NCBI GenBank assembly: GCA_963822705.1
Contig: CAWGIX010000010.1
Location: 372,001-436,000, forward strand
Source of the DNA: CAVRQM01 sp963822705
GTDB lineage: Bacteria; Pseudomonadota; Alphaproteobacteria; Acetobacterales; Acetobacteraceae
DNA length: 64,000 bases
Direction of reading: 5' to 3'
Shown here in pieces: positions 9,832 through 18,826 of the stretch (within the stretch, counting starts at the first letter, position 1; the number at the start of each line of letters is the position of its first letter). The notes under the pieces are model-generated. The model ran no database searches and was not told the DNA's origin. It saw only the letters and a program-made list of their open reading frames with translations. Made by a program: the position numbers and the translations under genes.

Positions 9832-10992
9832 GTGACCACAACGATGATCCTGGGCGGCGACGGCTTTTGCGGCTGGCCAACATCCTTGCACTTGTCCAAT
9901 AACGGCCACGACGTCGTCATCGTTGACAACTTCTCTCGCCGGAAAATCGACATTGAGCTCGAGACCGACTCTCTGACCCCGATTGCGCCGATGTCCGCGC
10001 GCAGGCGGGCATGGCAGGACGTGAGCGGCAAGAGGATCAGGTTCGAGCGTGCGGATGTAAGCCGGGATTACGACCGGCTGTTGACCCTGCTGACCGAATA
10101 CCAGCCGGACGCGATCGTTCACTTCGCGGAACAGCGCGCGGCGCCGTACTCGATGAAGGGGTCGCGAGAGAAGCGCTACACCGTCAATAACAATCTTGTC
10201 GCGACCCACAACGTGCTGTGCGCGATCGTCGACAGTGGCATCGACACGCACCTGGTGCATCTTGGCACGATGGGGGTTTATGGCTACGCCACGGCCGGGG
10301 TGAAGGTGCCCGAGGGCTATTTGCCGGTCAGCGTGGATACCGCAGGAGGGCGGCGGTCCATGGAGATCCTCTATCCGGCTAACCCCGGCAGCATCTATCA
10401 CATGACCAAGGCGCAGGATCAGCTGTTCTTTGCATATTATAACAAGAACTATGCCCTCAAGATCACCGATTTGCACCAGGGCATCGTCTGGGGCACGCAG
10501 ACGGAGGAGACGACGCAGGACGAGCGGCTGATCAACCGCTTCGACTATGACGGGGACTACGGCACGGTGCTGAACCGCTTCCTCATGCAGGCGGCGATCG
10601 GCTATCCCCTCACGGTGCACGGCACCGGCGGTCAGACCAGGGCCTTCATTCACATTCGCGACACCGTGCGGTGCGTCCAGCTCGCGATCGAGAACCCGCC
10701 GCAGCGCGGCGAGCGGGTGAACATCCTCAATCAGATGACCGAGGCCCATCGAGTGATCGGTTTGGCCCGGATTGTCACCCGTCTGACCGGCACGCCGTAC
10801 CGAATGGTGGGCAACCCCCGCAACGAGCCGGCCGAGAACGATCTCGTCGCCGCCAACGAACACCTCCTTCGCCTCGGCCTGAAGCCGACCACGTTGCAGG
10901 ACGGACTGCTCGCCGAAGTCACCGAGGTGGCAAGGAAATACGCGTACCGCTGCGATCAATCCAAGATACCCTGCCTGTCGAAGTGGCGCTGA
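9832..10992 (+). CDS. UDP-sulfoquinovose synthase-like epimerase (SQD1/SqdB/Agl3 family)
   Basis: Enzymes of this family convert UDP-glucose and sulfite to UDP-sulfoquinovose, the head-group donor of sulfolipids or of sulfo-sugars in glycans. Family signatures are clear: GGDGFCGW at the NAD site, FAEQRAAPYSM, LGTMGVYG, and the catalytic set T146, Y189 and K193 (YHMTK). The stretch DLHQGIVWGTQTEET is also diagnostic. Length (386) fits the family. I use GTG 9832, about 11 bp after an AAGGA; ATG 9844 is too far from it. No sqdD/sqdX-type sulfolipid glycosyltransferase is next to it; a GT2 gene follows after 4 bp. A role in a sulfonated surface glycan is therefore my inference. Confidence 0.85.
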   Translation: MTTTMILGGDGFCGWPTSLHLSNNGHDVVIVDNFSRRKIDIELETDSLTPIAPMSARRRAWQDVSGKRIRFERADVSRDYDRLLTLLTEYQPDAIVHFAEQRAAPYSMKGSREKRYTVNNNLVATHNVLCAIVDSGIDTHLVHLGTMGVYGYATAGVKVPEGYLPVSVDTAGGRRSMEILYPANPGSIYHMTKAQDQLFFAYYNKNYALKITDLHQGIVWGTQTEETTQDERLINRFDYDGDYGTVLNRFLMQAAIGYPLTVHGTGGQTRAFIHIRDTVRCVQLAIENPPQRGERVNILNQMTEAHRVIGLARIVTRLTGTPYRMVGNPRNEPAENDLVAANEHLLRLGLKPTTLQDGLLAEVTEVARKYAYRCDQSKIPCLSKWR

Positions 10993-10996
10993 GGCG

Positions 10997-12070
10997 ATGA
11001 GCTTGGCGGCGCTGACCATGGTCCGTGACGAAGCTGATATAATCGTTCCGATTCTGCGTCATCTATCGGCGCTCTTCGACATGGTTTTCCTGCTGGATCA
11101 GCGATCGTCGGACGGCTGCTCGCAGATCATGCAGCAAGTCTGCGCCGACCGATGCGGCTGGCACTACCGTCGCGTAGACATGGCCGGGCTGCATCAGAAG
11201 GAGCTTTATGACCTGTTCATGCGAGAGGCATTCGCCGGGGGCGCGACCGCGGTGTTCTTCGTCGATTCGGACGAATTCATCGCCGGCATGTCAGAACCCG
11301 AGCTTGCGGCAAAATGCCGCGTGCTTAACGAAACCGTCGTTGCCGGGTCGTTCAGATGGAAAGCCTGTGTTCCTCTGGAATTCGATTCCTGGGAGTTCGA
11401 TCCGGCCGCCGTGATGTGGATAGCAAAGCAGCCGTCGAGCCTTCGCAAAATCGTTATACCGAGATCGTTGTTCGATGCCATGCCAGACATGAGGATCACC
11501 CAGGGCGCGCACTCGGCGAACCCGCCGCAGATCATGGAGTCCCAAGTCTTCGATATGGGCTTCTACTACCACGTGCCAATTCGCTCGCGTCAGCAACTGG
11601 CACAGAAGGTTTTCCTCAGCGCGGTTGCGAATTTCTCACGCAACAACGTCTTGACCTCCGAAGGCTTTCACAAGAAGCAAATTCTCGAGTTGATGGGCGA
11701 ATCGCGCCTTTCCGACGATATGCTGGCATGCATTGCCGGCAAATATGGGGAACAGACCGAAATCCGCCCGTGGGCGCGGTTGTCGGACATGGGCAACGAT
11801 GGCTTTGAGCGCAGGGCAATGGACATCCCGCTCTCGCCTATCGCGATCTCGCCCCCGCCGCGCCCCGATCTTATCGAAGTTCTCGCCCGATGCCTCAACG
11901 ACTTTCGATTTGAGGATGCGGACGGTGGAGCGGGTCAGGTCGTCGTGGAAGAGAACGTAGCGAAATTTCGAGCCGTCCAGTCTGGCTCCGCTCAATCCGG
12001 TGCCGGACGGACTTCGCTCATCTCTCGCCTGCGGGCAATCCTGACCAACTCGATTTCCAAGCGGCCCTGA
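10997..12070 (+). CDS. Glycosyltransferase family 2-type protein
   Basis: A 357-residue cytoplasmic protein with the features of the GT2-like family PF13704: N-terminal LTMVRDEADII, a hydrophobic strand ending in QRSSDGC, and the metal/nucleotide motif VFFVDSDEFI (a DxD form) near residue 90. No transmembrane segment is obvious. It starts 4 bp after the sulfoquinovose-synthase-like gene, so the two are surely one transcript. The logical job is to transfer a sugar, possibly the sulfonated one, onto a growing glycan, but the acceptor and donor are unknown. The gene ends one base before the convergent accC stop, with no terminator hairpin between them. The C-terminal 60 residues look low in conservation. 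Confidence 0.78.
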   Translation: MSLAALTMVRDEADIIVPILRHLSALFDMVFLLDQRSSDGCSQIMQQVCADRCGWHYRRVDMAGLHQKELYDLFMREAFAGGATAVFFVDSDEFIAGMSEPELAAKCRVLNETVVAGSFRWKACVPLEFDSWEFDPAAVMWIAKQPSSLRKIVIPRSLFDAMPDMRITQGAHSANPPQIMESQVFDMGFYYHVPIRSRQQLAQKVFLSAVANFSRNNVLTSEGFHKKQILELMGESRLSDDMLACIAGKYGEQTEIRPWARLSDMGNDGFERRAMDIPLSPIAISPPPRPDLIEVLARCLNDFRFEDADGGAGQVVVEENVAKFRAVQSGSAQSGAGRTSLISRLRAILTNSISKRP

Positions 12071-12071
12071 G

Positions 12072-13415
12072 TCAACTGCTGCCCGCCGCGAACTCTTCCA
12101 GCCAGTGAATGGTATAGTCGCCGCGCTGGAAAGCCGGCTCCTCCACGATGCGCTGGTGCAGCGGCAATGTGGTCTTGATGCCGACCACTGCGAATTCCGC
12201 CAGGCTGCGCCGCAACCGCGCGACCGCCTCGGCGCGAGTGGGCGCGTGCACGATGAGTTTCGCTATCAAACTGTCGTAGTAGGGCGGCACGACGCAGCCC
12301 GCGTACAGTGCGCTGTCCACCCGCACGCCCAGGCCGCCCGGCGCATGGAACGCGGTCACGCGGCCCGGCGTCGGCAGGAAGGTTTCCGGGTCCTCGGCGG
12401 TAACGCGGCACTCGATGGAGTGGCCGCTCGCGCGCAGGTCGCGCTGCACGTAGCCCAAAGGTTCACCGGCCGCGAGGCGAACCTGCTCGCGCACCAAATC
12501 CACGCCCCAGACCATCTCGGTCACCGGATGCTCCACCTGCAGCCGGGTATTCATTTCTATGAACGCAAACCGCCCGTCCTGGTACAAGAACTCAAGCGTG
12601 CCGGCATTTCGATACCCGATTTCTTGCAGTGCCGCCGTTACGGTGGCGCCCAGTGCGTCCCGCTCGCCTGCTGACAGCGCTGGCGAGCCCGCCTCTTCCA
12701 GCAGCTTTTGATGCCGTCGCTGCAGGCTGCAGTCGCGCTCGCCGAAATGCACCACCTCGCCATAAGCATCGGCCAATACCTGCAACTCGATGTGGCGCGG
12801 CCGGTCCAGGTATTTCTCCAGATACACTGAGTCGTTGCCGAAGGCGGCGCGCGCCTCTGCCCGCGCGAAGCTCAAGGCTTCCTCCAGGTCATTGTCCGAG
12901 AGGGCCAACTTCATGCCGCGACCACCGCCGCCGGCGGCGGCCTTGACCAGCACCGGATAGCCCACTTCGGCCGCGACCGCCCGAGCCTGCTCAAGGTCTT
13001 CCACCGCCCCGTCCGACCCCGGCACCAGCGGCACGCCCAGGCGCCGCATCGTCGCCTTGGCCGCGATCTTGTCGCCCATCATGCGGATGTGGTCCGAGGA
13101 GGGGCCGATGAACGTCAGGTCGTGCGCCTCGACCATGTGCGCGAACTGGGCGTTCTCGGCCAGGAACCCGTAGCCGGGATGGATCGCATCGGCACCGGTG
13201 ATGGTGGCCGCGGACAGGATCGCCGCCATGTTCATGTAGCTGTCTCGCGCCGGCGGGGGGCCGATGCACACGCTCTCGTCGGCCAGGCGCACATGCATCG
13301 CCTCGTCGTCGGCGGTCGAGTGCACGGCCACGGTACGGATGCCGATCTCGCGGCAGGCGCGCTGGATGCGCAGCGCGATCTCGCCCCGGTTGGCGATCAA
13401 GACCTTTTCGAACAT
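12072..13415 (-). CDS. accC: Acetyl-CoA carboxylase, biotin carboxylase subunit
   Basis: AccC carboxylates the biotin carried on AccB, using ATP and bicarbonate. This is the first half-reaction of malonyl-CoA formation for fatty acid synthesis. The 447-residue length is standard. The N-terminus reads FEKVLIANRGEIALRI. The ATP-grasp domain has a glycine-rich loop KAAAGGGGRGMK, and SIECRVTAEDPETFLPTPG marks the C-terminal biotin carboxylase domain. It starts 16 bp after accB, the last gene of the aroQ-accB-accC unit, and converges on the GT2 gene. The frame is intact. Identification is essentially certain. Confidence 0.97.
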   Translation of the reverse strand: MFEKVLIANRGEIALRIQRACREIGIRTVAVHSTADDEAMHVRLADESVCIGPPPARDSYMNMAAILSAATITGADAIHPGYGFLAENAQFAHMVEAHDLTFIGPSSDHIRMMGDKIAAKATMRRLGVPLVPGSDGAVEDLEQARAVAAEVGYPVLVKAAAGGGGRGMKLALSDNDLEEALSFARAEARAAFGNDSVYLEKYLDRPRHIELQVLADAYGEVVHFGERDCSLQRRHQKLLEEAGSPALSAGERDALGATVTAALQEIGYRNAGTLEFLYQDGRFAFIEMNTRLQVEHPVTEMVWGVDLVREQVRLAAGEPLGYVQRDLRASGHSIECRVTAEDPETFLPTPGRVTAFHAPGGLGVRVDSALYAGCVVPPYYDSLIAKLIVHAPTRAEAVARLRRSLAEFAVVGIKTTLPLHQRIVEEPAFQRGDYTIHWLEEFAAGSS

Positions 13416-13431
13416 GGCCGCGCCGCGGCGC

Positions 13432-13902
13432 CTACTCGATGATCAGCAGCGGCTCGCCGTATTCCACCGGCGCCCCGGAGGCGACCAGGATGCGCGTGAC
13501 CGTGCCGGCCTTTTGGGCCTTGATCTGGTTGTAGGTTTTCATGGCCTCGATCAGCAGCAGGGTCTGGCCCGCCGCGACTGCCTGCCCCGACGTCACGTAG
13601 GGCGTCGCGCCCGGTTCGGGCGCCAGATAGACGATCCCGACCATCGGGCTCAGCACCGCACCCGGATGCGCGGCATCGTCGTCCGGAACGGCCCGTTCGG
13701 GCACCGCGAGCGTGGGCAGCGACGGCGGCGAGACAGAGACGGTCGTGGTCGGGCTGGATGCCTGCGCCGGGGGATGCGCGCGAGCAACTCGGATGCGCCC
13801 CTCCTTGCCCTCGATCTCAATCTCGGTCAGGCCGGTGTCGGCCAGAATGGTGGCGAGCTGGCGAACCGCGTCGGCATCGAACGGCAAGGAGGCGGCCGTC
13901 AC
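13432..13902 (-). CDS. accB: Acetyl-CoA carboxylase biotin carboxyl carrier protein
   Basis: AccB carries the biotin that shuttles CO2 between AccC and the carboxyltransferase AccAD. The N-terminal part (LATILADTGLTEIEIEGKEG) is typical of the AccB oligomerisation segment. It is followed by a Pro/Ala/Ser/Thr-rich linker at about residues 42-80 and a C-terminal biotinyl domain. The biotinylated lysine is K122 in EAMKTYN; the usual motif is EAMKM, and threonine after the lysine is a tolerated variant. The frame stays open far upstream, but GTG 13902 follows a strong GAGGAGG site and overlaps the aroQ stop (GTGA), giving 156 residues. Confidence 0.95.
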   Translation of the reverse strand: MTAASLPFDADAVRQLATILADTGLTEIEIEGKEGRIRVARAHPPAQASSPTTTVSVSPPSLPTLAVPERAVPDDDAAHPGAVLSPMVGIVYLAPEPGATPYVTSGQAVAAGQTLLLIEAMKTYNQIKAQKAGTVTRILVASGAPVEYGEPLLIIE

Positions 13903-14357
13903 GCCCCCTCCTCGAGCAGCCCCGCGAGTGCCGACAGCGCCAGGGCATAACCGCGCACGCCCAGGCCGCAGATCACGCCGGTTGCGGCGCGGGACACGTA
14001 GGAGTGGCGCCGGAAATTTTCCCGGCGGTGGATGTTGCTGACATGCACCTCGATTACCGGCAGCTCGCAGGCCAGCAGCGCGTCCATCAGCGCCACCGAG
14101 GTATGAGTATAGCCGGCTGGGTTGAGCACGATGCCGGAGGCCCGGCCGCGGCATTCCTGCACCCAGGTGATCAGCTCGCCCTCGCTGTTGGTTTGGCGAA
14201 AATCGATGGCCAGATGCAGTTGCTCGCCGATTTCGGCGCACAGCGCTTCCACGTCGTCCAGGGTGAGGCTGCCATAAATCTCCGGCTGGCGCAGGCCCAG
14301 CAGATTCAGGTTGGGGCCGTTCAGGACGGCGATTTGCGGCAAAGCGGCGGGGGACAT
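13899..14357 (-). CDS. aroQ: Type II 3-dehydroquinate dehydratase
   Basis: AroQ converts 3-dehydroquinate to 3-dehydroshikimate in aromatic amino acid synthesis. Family motifs are present: VLNGPNLNLLGLRQPEIYG (containing the active-site tyrosine), the RQTNSEGELI lid region, INPAGYTHTS as LNPAGYTHTS, and HVSNIHRRENFRRHS. I take ATG 14357, which gives 152 residues, close to the family's 145-150. An upstream in-frame ATG at 14441 would add a non-conserved tail that overlaps the divergent thiS gene. The stop overlaps accB. The aroQ-accB-accC order is a common bacterial arrangement. Confidence 0.95.
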   Translation of the reverse strand: MSPAALPQIAVLNGPNLNLLGLRQPEIYGSLTLDDVEALCAEIGEQLHLAIDFRQTNSEGELITWVQECRGRASGIVLNPAGYTHTSVALMDALLACELPVIEVHVSNIHRRENFRRHSYVSRAATGVICGLGVRGYALALSALAGLLEEGA

Positions 14358-14435
14358 GATCGGGTGGTGCCCGTAGCACGCACCTCCGCGCCCCGGCAAC
14401 TTGCCCCCGCCGTCCGGCGCTCCCATTTGCCGGCC

Positions 14436-14645
14436 ATGCAAACCGTGGCTGTGACACTGAACGGCGAGGCACGGCGCCTGCCCGCGCCGGCCAACATTGC
14501 CGCCTTGCTGGCCGAGATCGGGCTGGAGGCGCGCAAAGTGGCGGTGGAGCGCAACGAGGCCATCGTTCCCCGCTCACGTTATTCCGACACTTGGCTGGAC
14601 GAGGGCGATGCGCTGGAAATCGTCCATTTTATCGGCGGGGGCTGA
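14436..14645 (+). CDS. thiS: Sulfur carrier protein ThiS
   Basis: ThiS is a 69-residue ubiquitin-fold protein. Its C-terminal Gly-Gly is adenylylated and thiocarboxylated to deliver sulfur to the thiazole synthase ThiG in thiamine synthesis. Here the protein ends VHFIGGG, and RNEAIVPR is a typical ThiS internal motif. The start ATG 14436 faces the divergent aroQ start 78 bp away. That gap holds no room for a full TPP riboswitch and I see none. The stop is one base before the thiG start, so the two genes are translationally coupled. The gene is short, but both the C-terminal GG and the position before thiG support it. Confidence 0.93.
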   Translation: MQTVAVTLNGEARRLPAPANIAALLAEIGLEARKVAVERNEAIVPRSRYSDTWLDEGDALEIVHFIGGG

Positions 14646-14646
14646 C

Positions 14647-15441
14647 ATGGACGCGCTCACTCCGGATACCGAAGACCGCTGGACGGTGGCCGGCCGCAGT
14701 TTTCGCTCGCGGCTGGTCGTCGGCACGGGGAAATACAAGAGCCTGGACGAGACCGCCGCGGCGATCGCCGCCAGCGGGGCGGAAATGGTCACCGTGGCCG
14801 TGCGGCGGGTCAACCTGTCGGACCCGAACGCGCCGATGTTGCAGGATTTCGTCGACCCGAAGCGGTACACGTACCTGCCCAATACCGCCGGCTGCCATAC
14901 CGCCAAGGACGCGGTGCGCACGCTGCGGCTGGCGCGCGAGGCGGGCGGCTGGAATCTGGTCAAGCTGGAGGTGCTGGGGCCGCCGCCGCACCTGTATCCC
15001 GACATGCCGGCCACGTTCGAGGCCGCCGCGGCGCTGATCGCGGACGGGTTCGAGGTGATGGTCTATTGCAGCGACGACCCTATTGCCGCGAAACGGCTGG
15101 AGGAGATGGGGTGCGTGGCCATCATGCCGCTGGGTGCCCCGATCGGCTCCGGCCTCGGGCTGCAGAATCCGGCGATGATCTCCATGCTGATCGAGCAGGC
15201 CGGCGTGCCGCTGCTGGTCGATGCGGGGGTTGGCACCGCGTCGGACGCGGCCATTGCCATGGAGCTGGGCTGCGACGCGGTGCTGCTGAACTCCGCCATC
15301 GCCCATGCCCGCGATCCGGTGCGCATGGCCCGGGCGATGCGCCACGCGGTCGAGGCGGGTCGGCACGCTTTTCTGGCCGGCCGCATGCCGCGGCGGATGG
15401 GCGCGGATCCGTCCAGCCCGCTGGCTGGGCTGATCCGCTAG
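14647..15441 (+). CDS. thiG: Thiazole synthase
   Basis: ThiG condenses 1-deoxy-D-xylulose 5-phosphate, an imine from glycine or tyrosine, and ThiS-thiocarboxylate sulfur to form the thiazole of thiamine. The 264-residue TIM-barrel protein shows SRLVVGTGKYKS near the start, the region NLVKLEVLG that carries the Schiff-base lysine, MPLGAPIGSGLG, and VDAGVGTASDAAIAMELG near the end. All are standard. It directly follows thiS. No thiC, thiE or thiO is in the window. The frame is intact and the start ATG 14647 is unambiguous. Confidence 0.96.
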   Translation: MDALTPDTEDRWTVAGRSFRSRLVVGTGKYKSLDETAAAIAASGAEMVTVAVRRVNLSDPNAPMLQDFVDPKRYTYLPNTAGCHTAKDAVRTLRLAREAGGWNLVKLEVLGPPPHLYPDMPATFEAAAALIADGFEVMVYCSDDPIAAKRLEEMGCVAIMPLGAPIGSGLGLQNPAMISMLIEQAGVPLLVDAGVGTASDAAIAMELGCDAVLLNSAIAHARDPVRMARAMRHAVEAGRHAFLAGRMPRRMGADPSSPLAGLIR

Positions 15442-15524
15442 AGGCGGGCGGCGCCGAGGAGGTCGGGCCAGACCTCTCTACCGGGACGCTGCGCTTCCGC
15501 CCCGCATCCGGAAACTTGCCAGTT

Positions 15525-16190
15525 TCAATCCGCGGCCAGCGCCATCGACTTTCTGGCCATCATGCGCTTGACGTGATCGTCGATTGCGTGCGCCACGGCG
15601 TCGGCGTGGTTCGCCAAAACGTGGTCCGCCCCCGGCAGGATACGGTAATCCACCGTCACGTTCTTCTGCGTGTTCAGCTTGTCGACCAGCTTGCGCACGG
15701 CCGGCTCGGGCACCAGCTCGTCGGCATCGCCGTGCAGCATCAGCCCACCGCACGGGCACGGGGCCAAAAACCCGAAATCGTAGTAGTTGGCGGGCGGCTC
15801 CACACTCACCCAACCGGAAACTTCCGGCCGGCGCATCAGCAGCTGCATGCCCACAAAAGCGCCGAACGAGTACCCGGCGATCCACAGCCCGCCATGGCTG
15901 GGGTTGACCGCCTGCATCCAGTCCAGCGCCGCCGCGGCATCGCTGATCTCGCCGATGCCGCCGTCATAGCGGCCCTGGCTGCGGCCGACGCCACGAAAAT
16001 TGAAGCGCATGACGGAGAAGCCAAGGCGCTGGAAGGCCTGGTACATGGCATAGGCGATACGGTTGTTCATCGTCCCGCCGTGCAGCGGGTGCGGGTGCAG
16101 GATCAGCGCCAGCGGCGCGCCGCTTTCCTTGGAGTGGTGATAACGACCCTCCAGCCGTCCATCAGGCCCGGCGAACATTACTTCAGGCAT
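15525..16190 (-). CDS. Alpha/beta hydrolase, dienelactone-hydrolase-like
   Basis: A 221-residue cytoplasmic alpha/beta-hydrolase-fold protein. The nucleophile elbow is GYSFGA. Likely acid and base are in HGDADELVP and GADHVL, completing a Ser-Asp-His triad. HPHPLHGGTMNN and RFNFRGVGRSQG are typical of a conserved proteobacterial subfamily annotated only as alpha/beta hydrolase; the natural substrate is unknown. It converges on thiG, with 83 bp between them and no clear terminator. In other alphaproteobacteria this subfamily often sits beside the cysteine desulfurase cluster that follows here (memory, unverified). Its start lies 330 bp from the divergent desulfurase start. Confidence 0.85.
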   Translation of the reverse strand: MPEVMFAGPDGRLEGRYHHSKESGAPLALILHPHPLHGGTMNNRIAYAMYQAFQRLGFSVMRFNFRGVGRSQGRYDGGIGEISDAAAALDWMQAVNPSHGGLWIAGYSFGAFVGMQLLMRRPEVSGWVSVEPPANYYDFGFLAPCPCGGLMLHGDADELVPEPAVRKLVDKLNTQKNVTVDYRILPGADHVLANHADAVAHAIDDHVKRMMARKSMALAAD

Positions 16191-16520
16191 ATTGACCTAA
16201 ATCCGCTTCCAATTCTTCGCCCCACGGATGGGCGACCTAAGACCCCGGCAGCATCACAGGGCCGTGACATTAGGACATGGGCATGAAGACACGGCGCGCC
16301 AAGAAGCGCAGCCGCGTCAAACGCCAGCCATCTCCATATGCAGACCGATGTTTCCGCCTTTGCCGCCGACCCGGGCAGTCCCGCTCTCCCTCTCGACGAA
16401 GCCTACCCCGGCAGGCGCGGACTATAAGTGTGCGCGACGAACTTTCATAATAGAATTGTCGCGGATGCTTCATCTTTCTTTCCCGTCCGGCGCTGGCCAT
16501 GCAGGCCCTTCGGGGCTGTC
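16191..16520. other. Intergenic region between hydrolase and desulfurase operon
   Basis: This 330-bp stretch separates two divergent transcription units and must hold promoters for both. I see no coding sequence with family resemblance. A TATAAG hexamer at 16423-16428 could be a -10 element for the desulfurase operon, but no convincing -35 lies at the right distance. There is no clear Rrf2/IscR-like palindrome and no regulator gene. Confidence 0.4.
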
Positions 16521-17609
16521 ATGACGTATTTGGACGCCAACGCCACTGAGCCGCTGCGCCCGGAGGCCCGCCGGGCGATCGTCGAGGCTTTGAACGTGAC
16601 CGGCAATCCGTCCTCGGTGCATGCCGACGGGCGGCGCGCGCGCCGGCTGCTGGAGGATGCTCGCGAGGCCATTGCGCAAAGGTTCGGCGGCGAGGCGGGC
16701 CGATTGGTGTTCACCTCGGGCGGGACCGAGGCCAATGCATTGGCGATCCACGGCCTCGGGCAGAGTCGCCGGATCGTTGTGGGCGCCACGGAGCATGATG
16801 CCGTGCGGGCGGCCAGTCCGGAGGCGGACATCTTGCCGGTCGACCGGTGCGGATTGCCCGACCTCGCATTCTTGGAGCGCAACCTGGCCCAAAAAGGCCC
16901 GGCGCTGGTCTGCCTGATGCTGGCCAATAACGAGACCGGAGTGCTGCAGCCAATTGCGTCTGTGGCAGGCCTATGCCGCCGGAACGGGGCGCTTCTGCAT
17001 GTCGACGCGGTCCAGGCGGCCGGGCGCATCGACTTGGATTTCGGAGTTTTGGGGGCGGCAAGCGCGGCCATCTCGTCACACAAGCTGGGCGGCCCGGCGG
17101 GGGCCGGAGCTGTTCTGCTGAGCGCGGAGGGCACGCGCAGGCTGGTGCCTCTCATCGCAGGCGGCGGGCAGGAGCGAGGTTTCCGGGGCGGCACGCCTGC
17201 CCTCTCGGCCATCGCCGGATTTTCGGCCGCCGCCGTGGCGGCGCAGGGCGCGGGGCACCTCACGGCACTTCGCGACGCGATCGAGGCGGCTGCGGTCGCG
17301 AGCGGAGCCGTGGTGATCGGTCAAGACGCGCCGCGGCTGCCCAATACGTGCTGCCTCGCCTTGCCCGGCGTGCCGGCGGCCACGCAGGTCATGGCCTTGG
17401 ATCTGGCCGGGATCGCCGTGTCGGCCGGCGCGGCGTGCAGCTCGGGCAAAGTGGCGCGCAGCCATGTGCTCGACGCCATGGGCCTGGGCTCGCTAGCCGG
17501 CGAGGCGATCCGTGTCTCGCTCCCATGGAATGCCGAGGCCGGCGACGTGGCGGCTTTCGCTATGGCCTATCGGGCAATGGCCACGCGGCTGGCACGGCGC
17601 GCGGCCTGA
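16521..17609 (+). CDS. Cysteine desulfurase (class V aminotransferase), first copy
   Basis: A PLP enzyme that removes sulfur from cysteine as an enzyme persulfide for Fe-S cluster assembly or tRNA thiolation. The protein (362 residues) shows YLDANATEPL at the N-terminus, TSGGTEANALAIHG, the PLP lysine K188 in SSHKLGG, and the persulfide cysteine C306 in GAACSSGKVARSHVL. The start ATG 16521 matches the family N-terminus; the frame extends further upstream without resemblance. It is followed after 15 bp by a second desulfurase gene. The SSGK loop with a short following segment resembles NifS/IscS-like group I enzymes. Which copy serves which pathway is unknown. Confidence 0.9.
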   Translation: MTYLDANATEPLRPEARRAIVEALNVTGNPSSVHADGRRARRLLEDAREAIAQRFGGEAGRLVFTSGGTEANALAIHGLGQSRRIVVGATEHDAVRAASPEADILPVDRCGLPDLAFLERNLAQKGPALVCLMLANNETGVLQPIASVAGLCRRNGALLHVDAVQAAGRIDLDFGVLGAASAAISSHKLGGPAGAGAVLLSAEGTRRLVPLIAGGGQERGFRGGTPALSAIAGFSAAAVAAQGAGHLTALRDAIEAAAVASGAVVIGQDAPRLPNTCCLALPGVPAATQVMALDLAGIAVSAGAACSSGKVARSHVLDAMGLGSLAGEAIRVSLPWNAEAGDVAAFAMAYRAMATRLARRAA

Positions 17610-17624
17610 GGCCATATCGGCTGG

Positions 17625-18826
17625 ATGGTGTCGCGCCCGAACCGCCTCGTCTATCTGGACAACCAAGCCACCACGCCGTGCGACCCGCGCGTGGTCTCGG
17701 CGATGCTGCCGTGGTTTTTTGATCAGCCCGGCAATCCGCACAGCGTCGAGCATGCCGCCGGCCTGGCGGCGGAAGCGGCGGTGGAAGACGCGCGGGCAAA
17801 GGTGGCGGCGCTGATCGGGGCAGAGGCGCGGGAGATCGTATTCACCTCGGGGGCTACCGAGGCGAACAATCTGGCCATCAAGGGCGCCGCTCGGTTCGCT
17901 GCGGAGCAGGAAGACGCGCCTCGGCGCGTGGTCACTGTCGCGACTGAGCACAAATGCGTGCTGGAAGCCGTGCAGGACCTTTCGGTCGAGGGATTCGAGC
18001 CGGTGTTTCTGCCGGTCGGCCGCGACGGACTCTGCATCCCGACGCGCTGGACGCGGCGCTGGAGACCCCGACCTTGCTGGTCAGCGTCATGGCGGTCAAC
18101 AACGAGACTGGCGTCGTCCAGGATATTCCCGGGCTCGCGGGGCGCGCCAAAAAAGCCGGGGCGCTGTTCCATACCGATGCGGCCCAGGCGGCGGGCAAGA
18201 TCCCGCTGAACGTGCGCGACTGGGGAGTCGACCTGCTCTCGCTCAGCGCCCACAAGGTTTATGGCCCCAAGGGCAGCGGCGCGCTGTTCGTGCGCAGAAG
18301 GCCGCGGGTGCGGCTGGCCCCGCTGTTCTCCGGCGGCGGGCAGGAGCGGGGGCTGCGCTCGGGCACCTTGCCCACTCCCCTGGTGGTGGGTTTCGGCGAG
18401 GCCTGCCGGCTCGCCGCCGAAGCCTTGACCGACGAGCCGGGCACCATCGCCGGCCTGCGGGCTCGGTTATGGGCGCAGCTATCGCGCGACCTGCCGGAAC
18501 TTCGGCTGAACGGCAGCCGATCCGCCCGGATCGCCGGAAATTTGAACCTCACGTTTCCGCGGACCGATGCCCAGACGCTGATGCGCTTGGCGCCTGATCT
18601 GTGCGTCTCGACCGGCTCGGCCTGCTCCTCGGCGGAGCTGGAACCGTCCTACGTGCTGCGCGCCATGGGGCTGACGGCGGAGGAGGCGGCGCGGACCTTG
18701 CGGATCGGGATCGGACGTTTTAACTCCGCCGCCGACGTCGATTTCGCCGCGGCAAGCCTGGCCGCTGCGCACAGATCCGCAGAGCGCCCCAAAGCAGATG
18801 CCCAAGATGACGTTTATTCAGCGTGA
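17625..18826 (+). CDS. Cysteine desulfurase, second copy, one frameshift
   Basis: An IscS/NifS-type desulfurase encoded in two overlapping frames. The N-terminal frame (from ATG 17625) carries YLDNQATTPCDPRV and FTSGATEANNLAIKG. The second frame, entered near 18036, carries HTDAAQAAGK, the PLP lysine in SAHKVYGPKGSGA, and the persulfide loop STGSACSSAELEPSYVL. Joining them needs a one-base correction at the stretch encoding GRDGLxHPDALDAAL. The joined protein is about 400 residues, normal for IscS. It shares the order cysteine desulfurase, ferredoxin, MnmA with its neighbours, and its end overlaps the ferredoxin start by 29 bp. I consider it functional in the organism, with the shift an error. 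Confidence 0.85.

Noticed and set aside
14358..14435. Possible TPP riboswitch before thiS
   Set aside because: Only 78 bp between divergent starts and no thi-box sequence visible.
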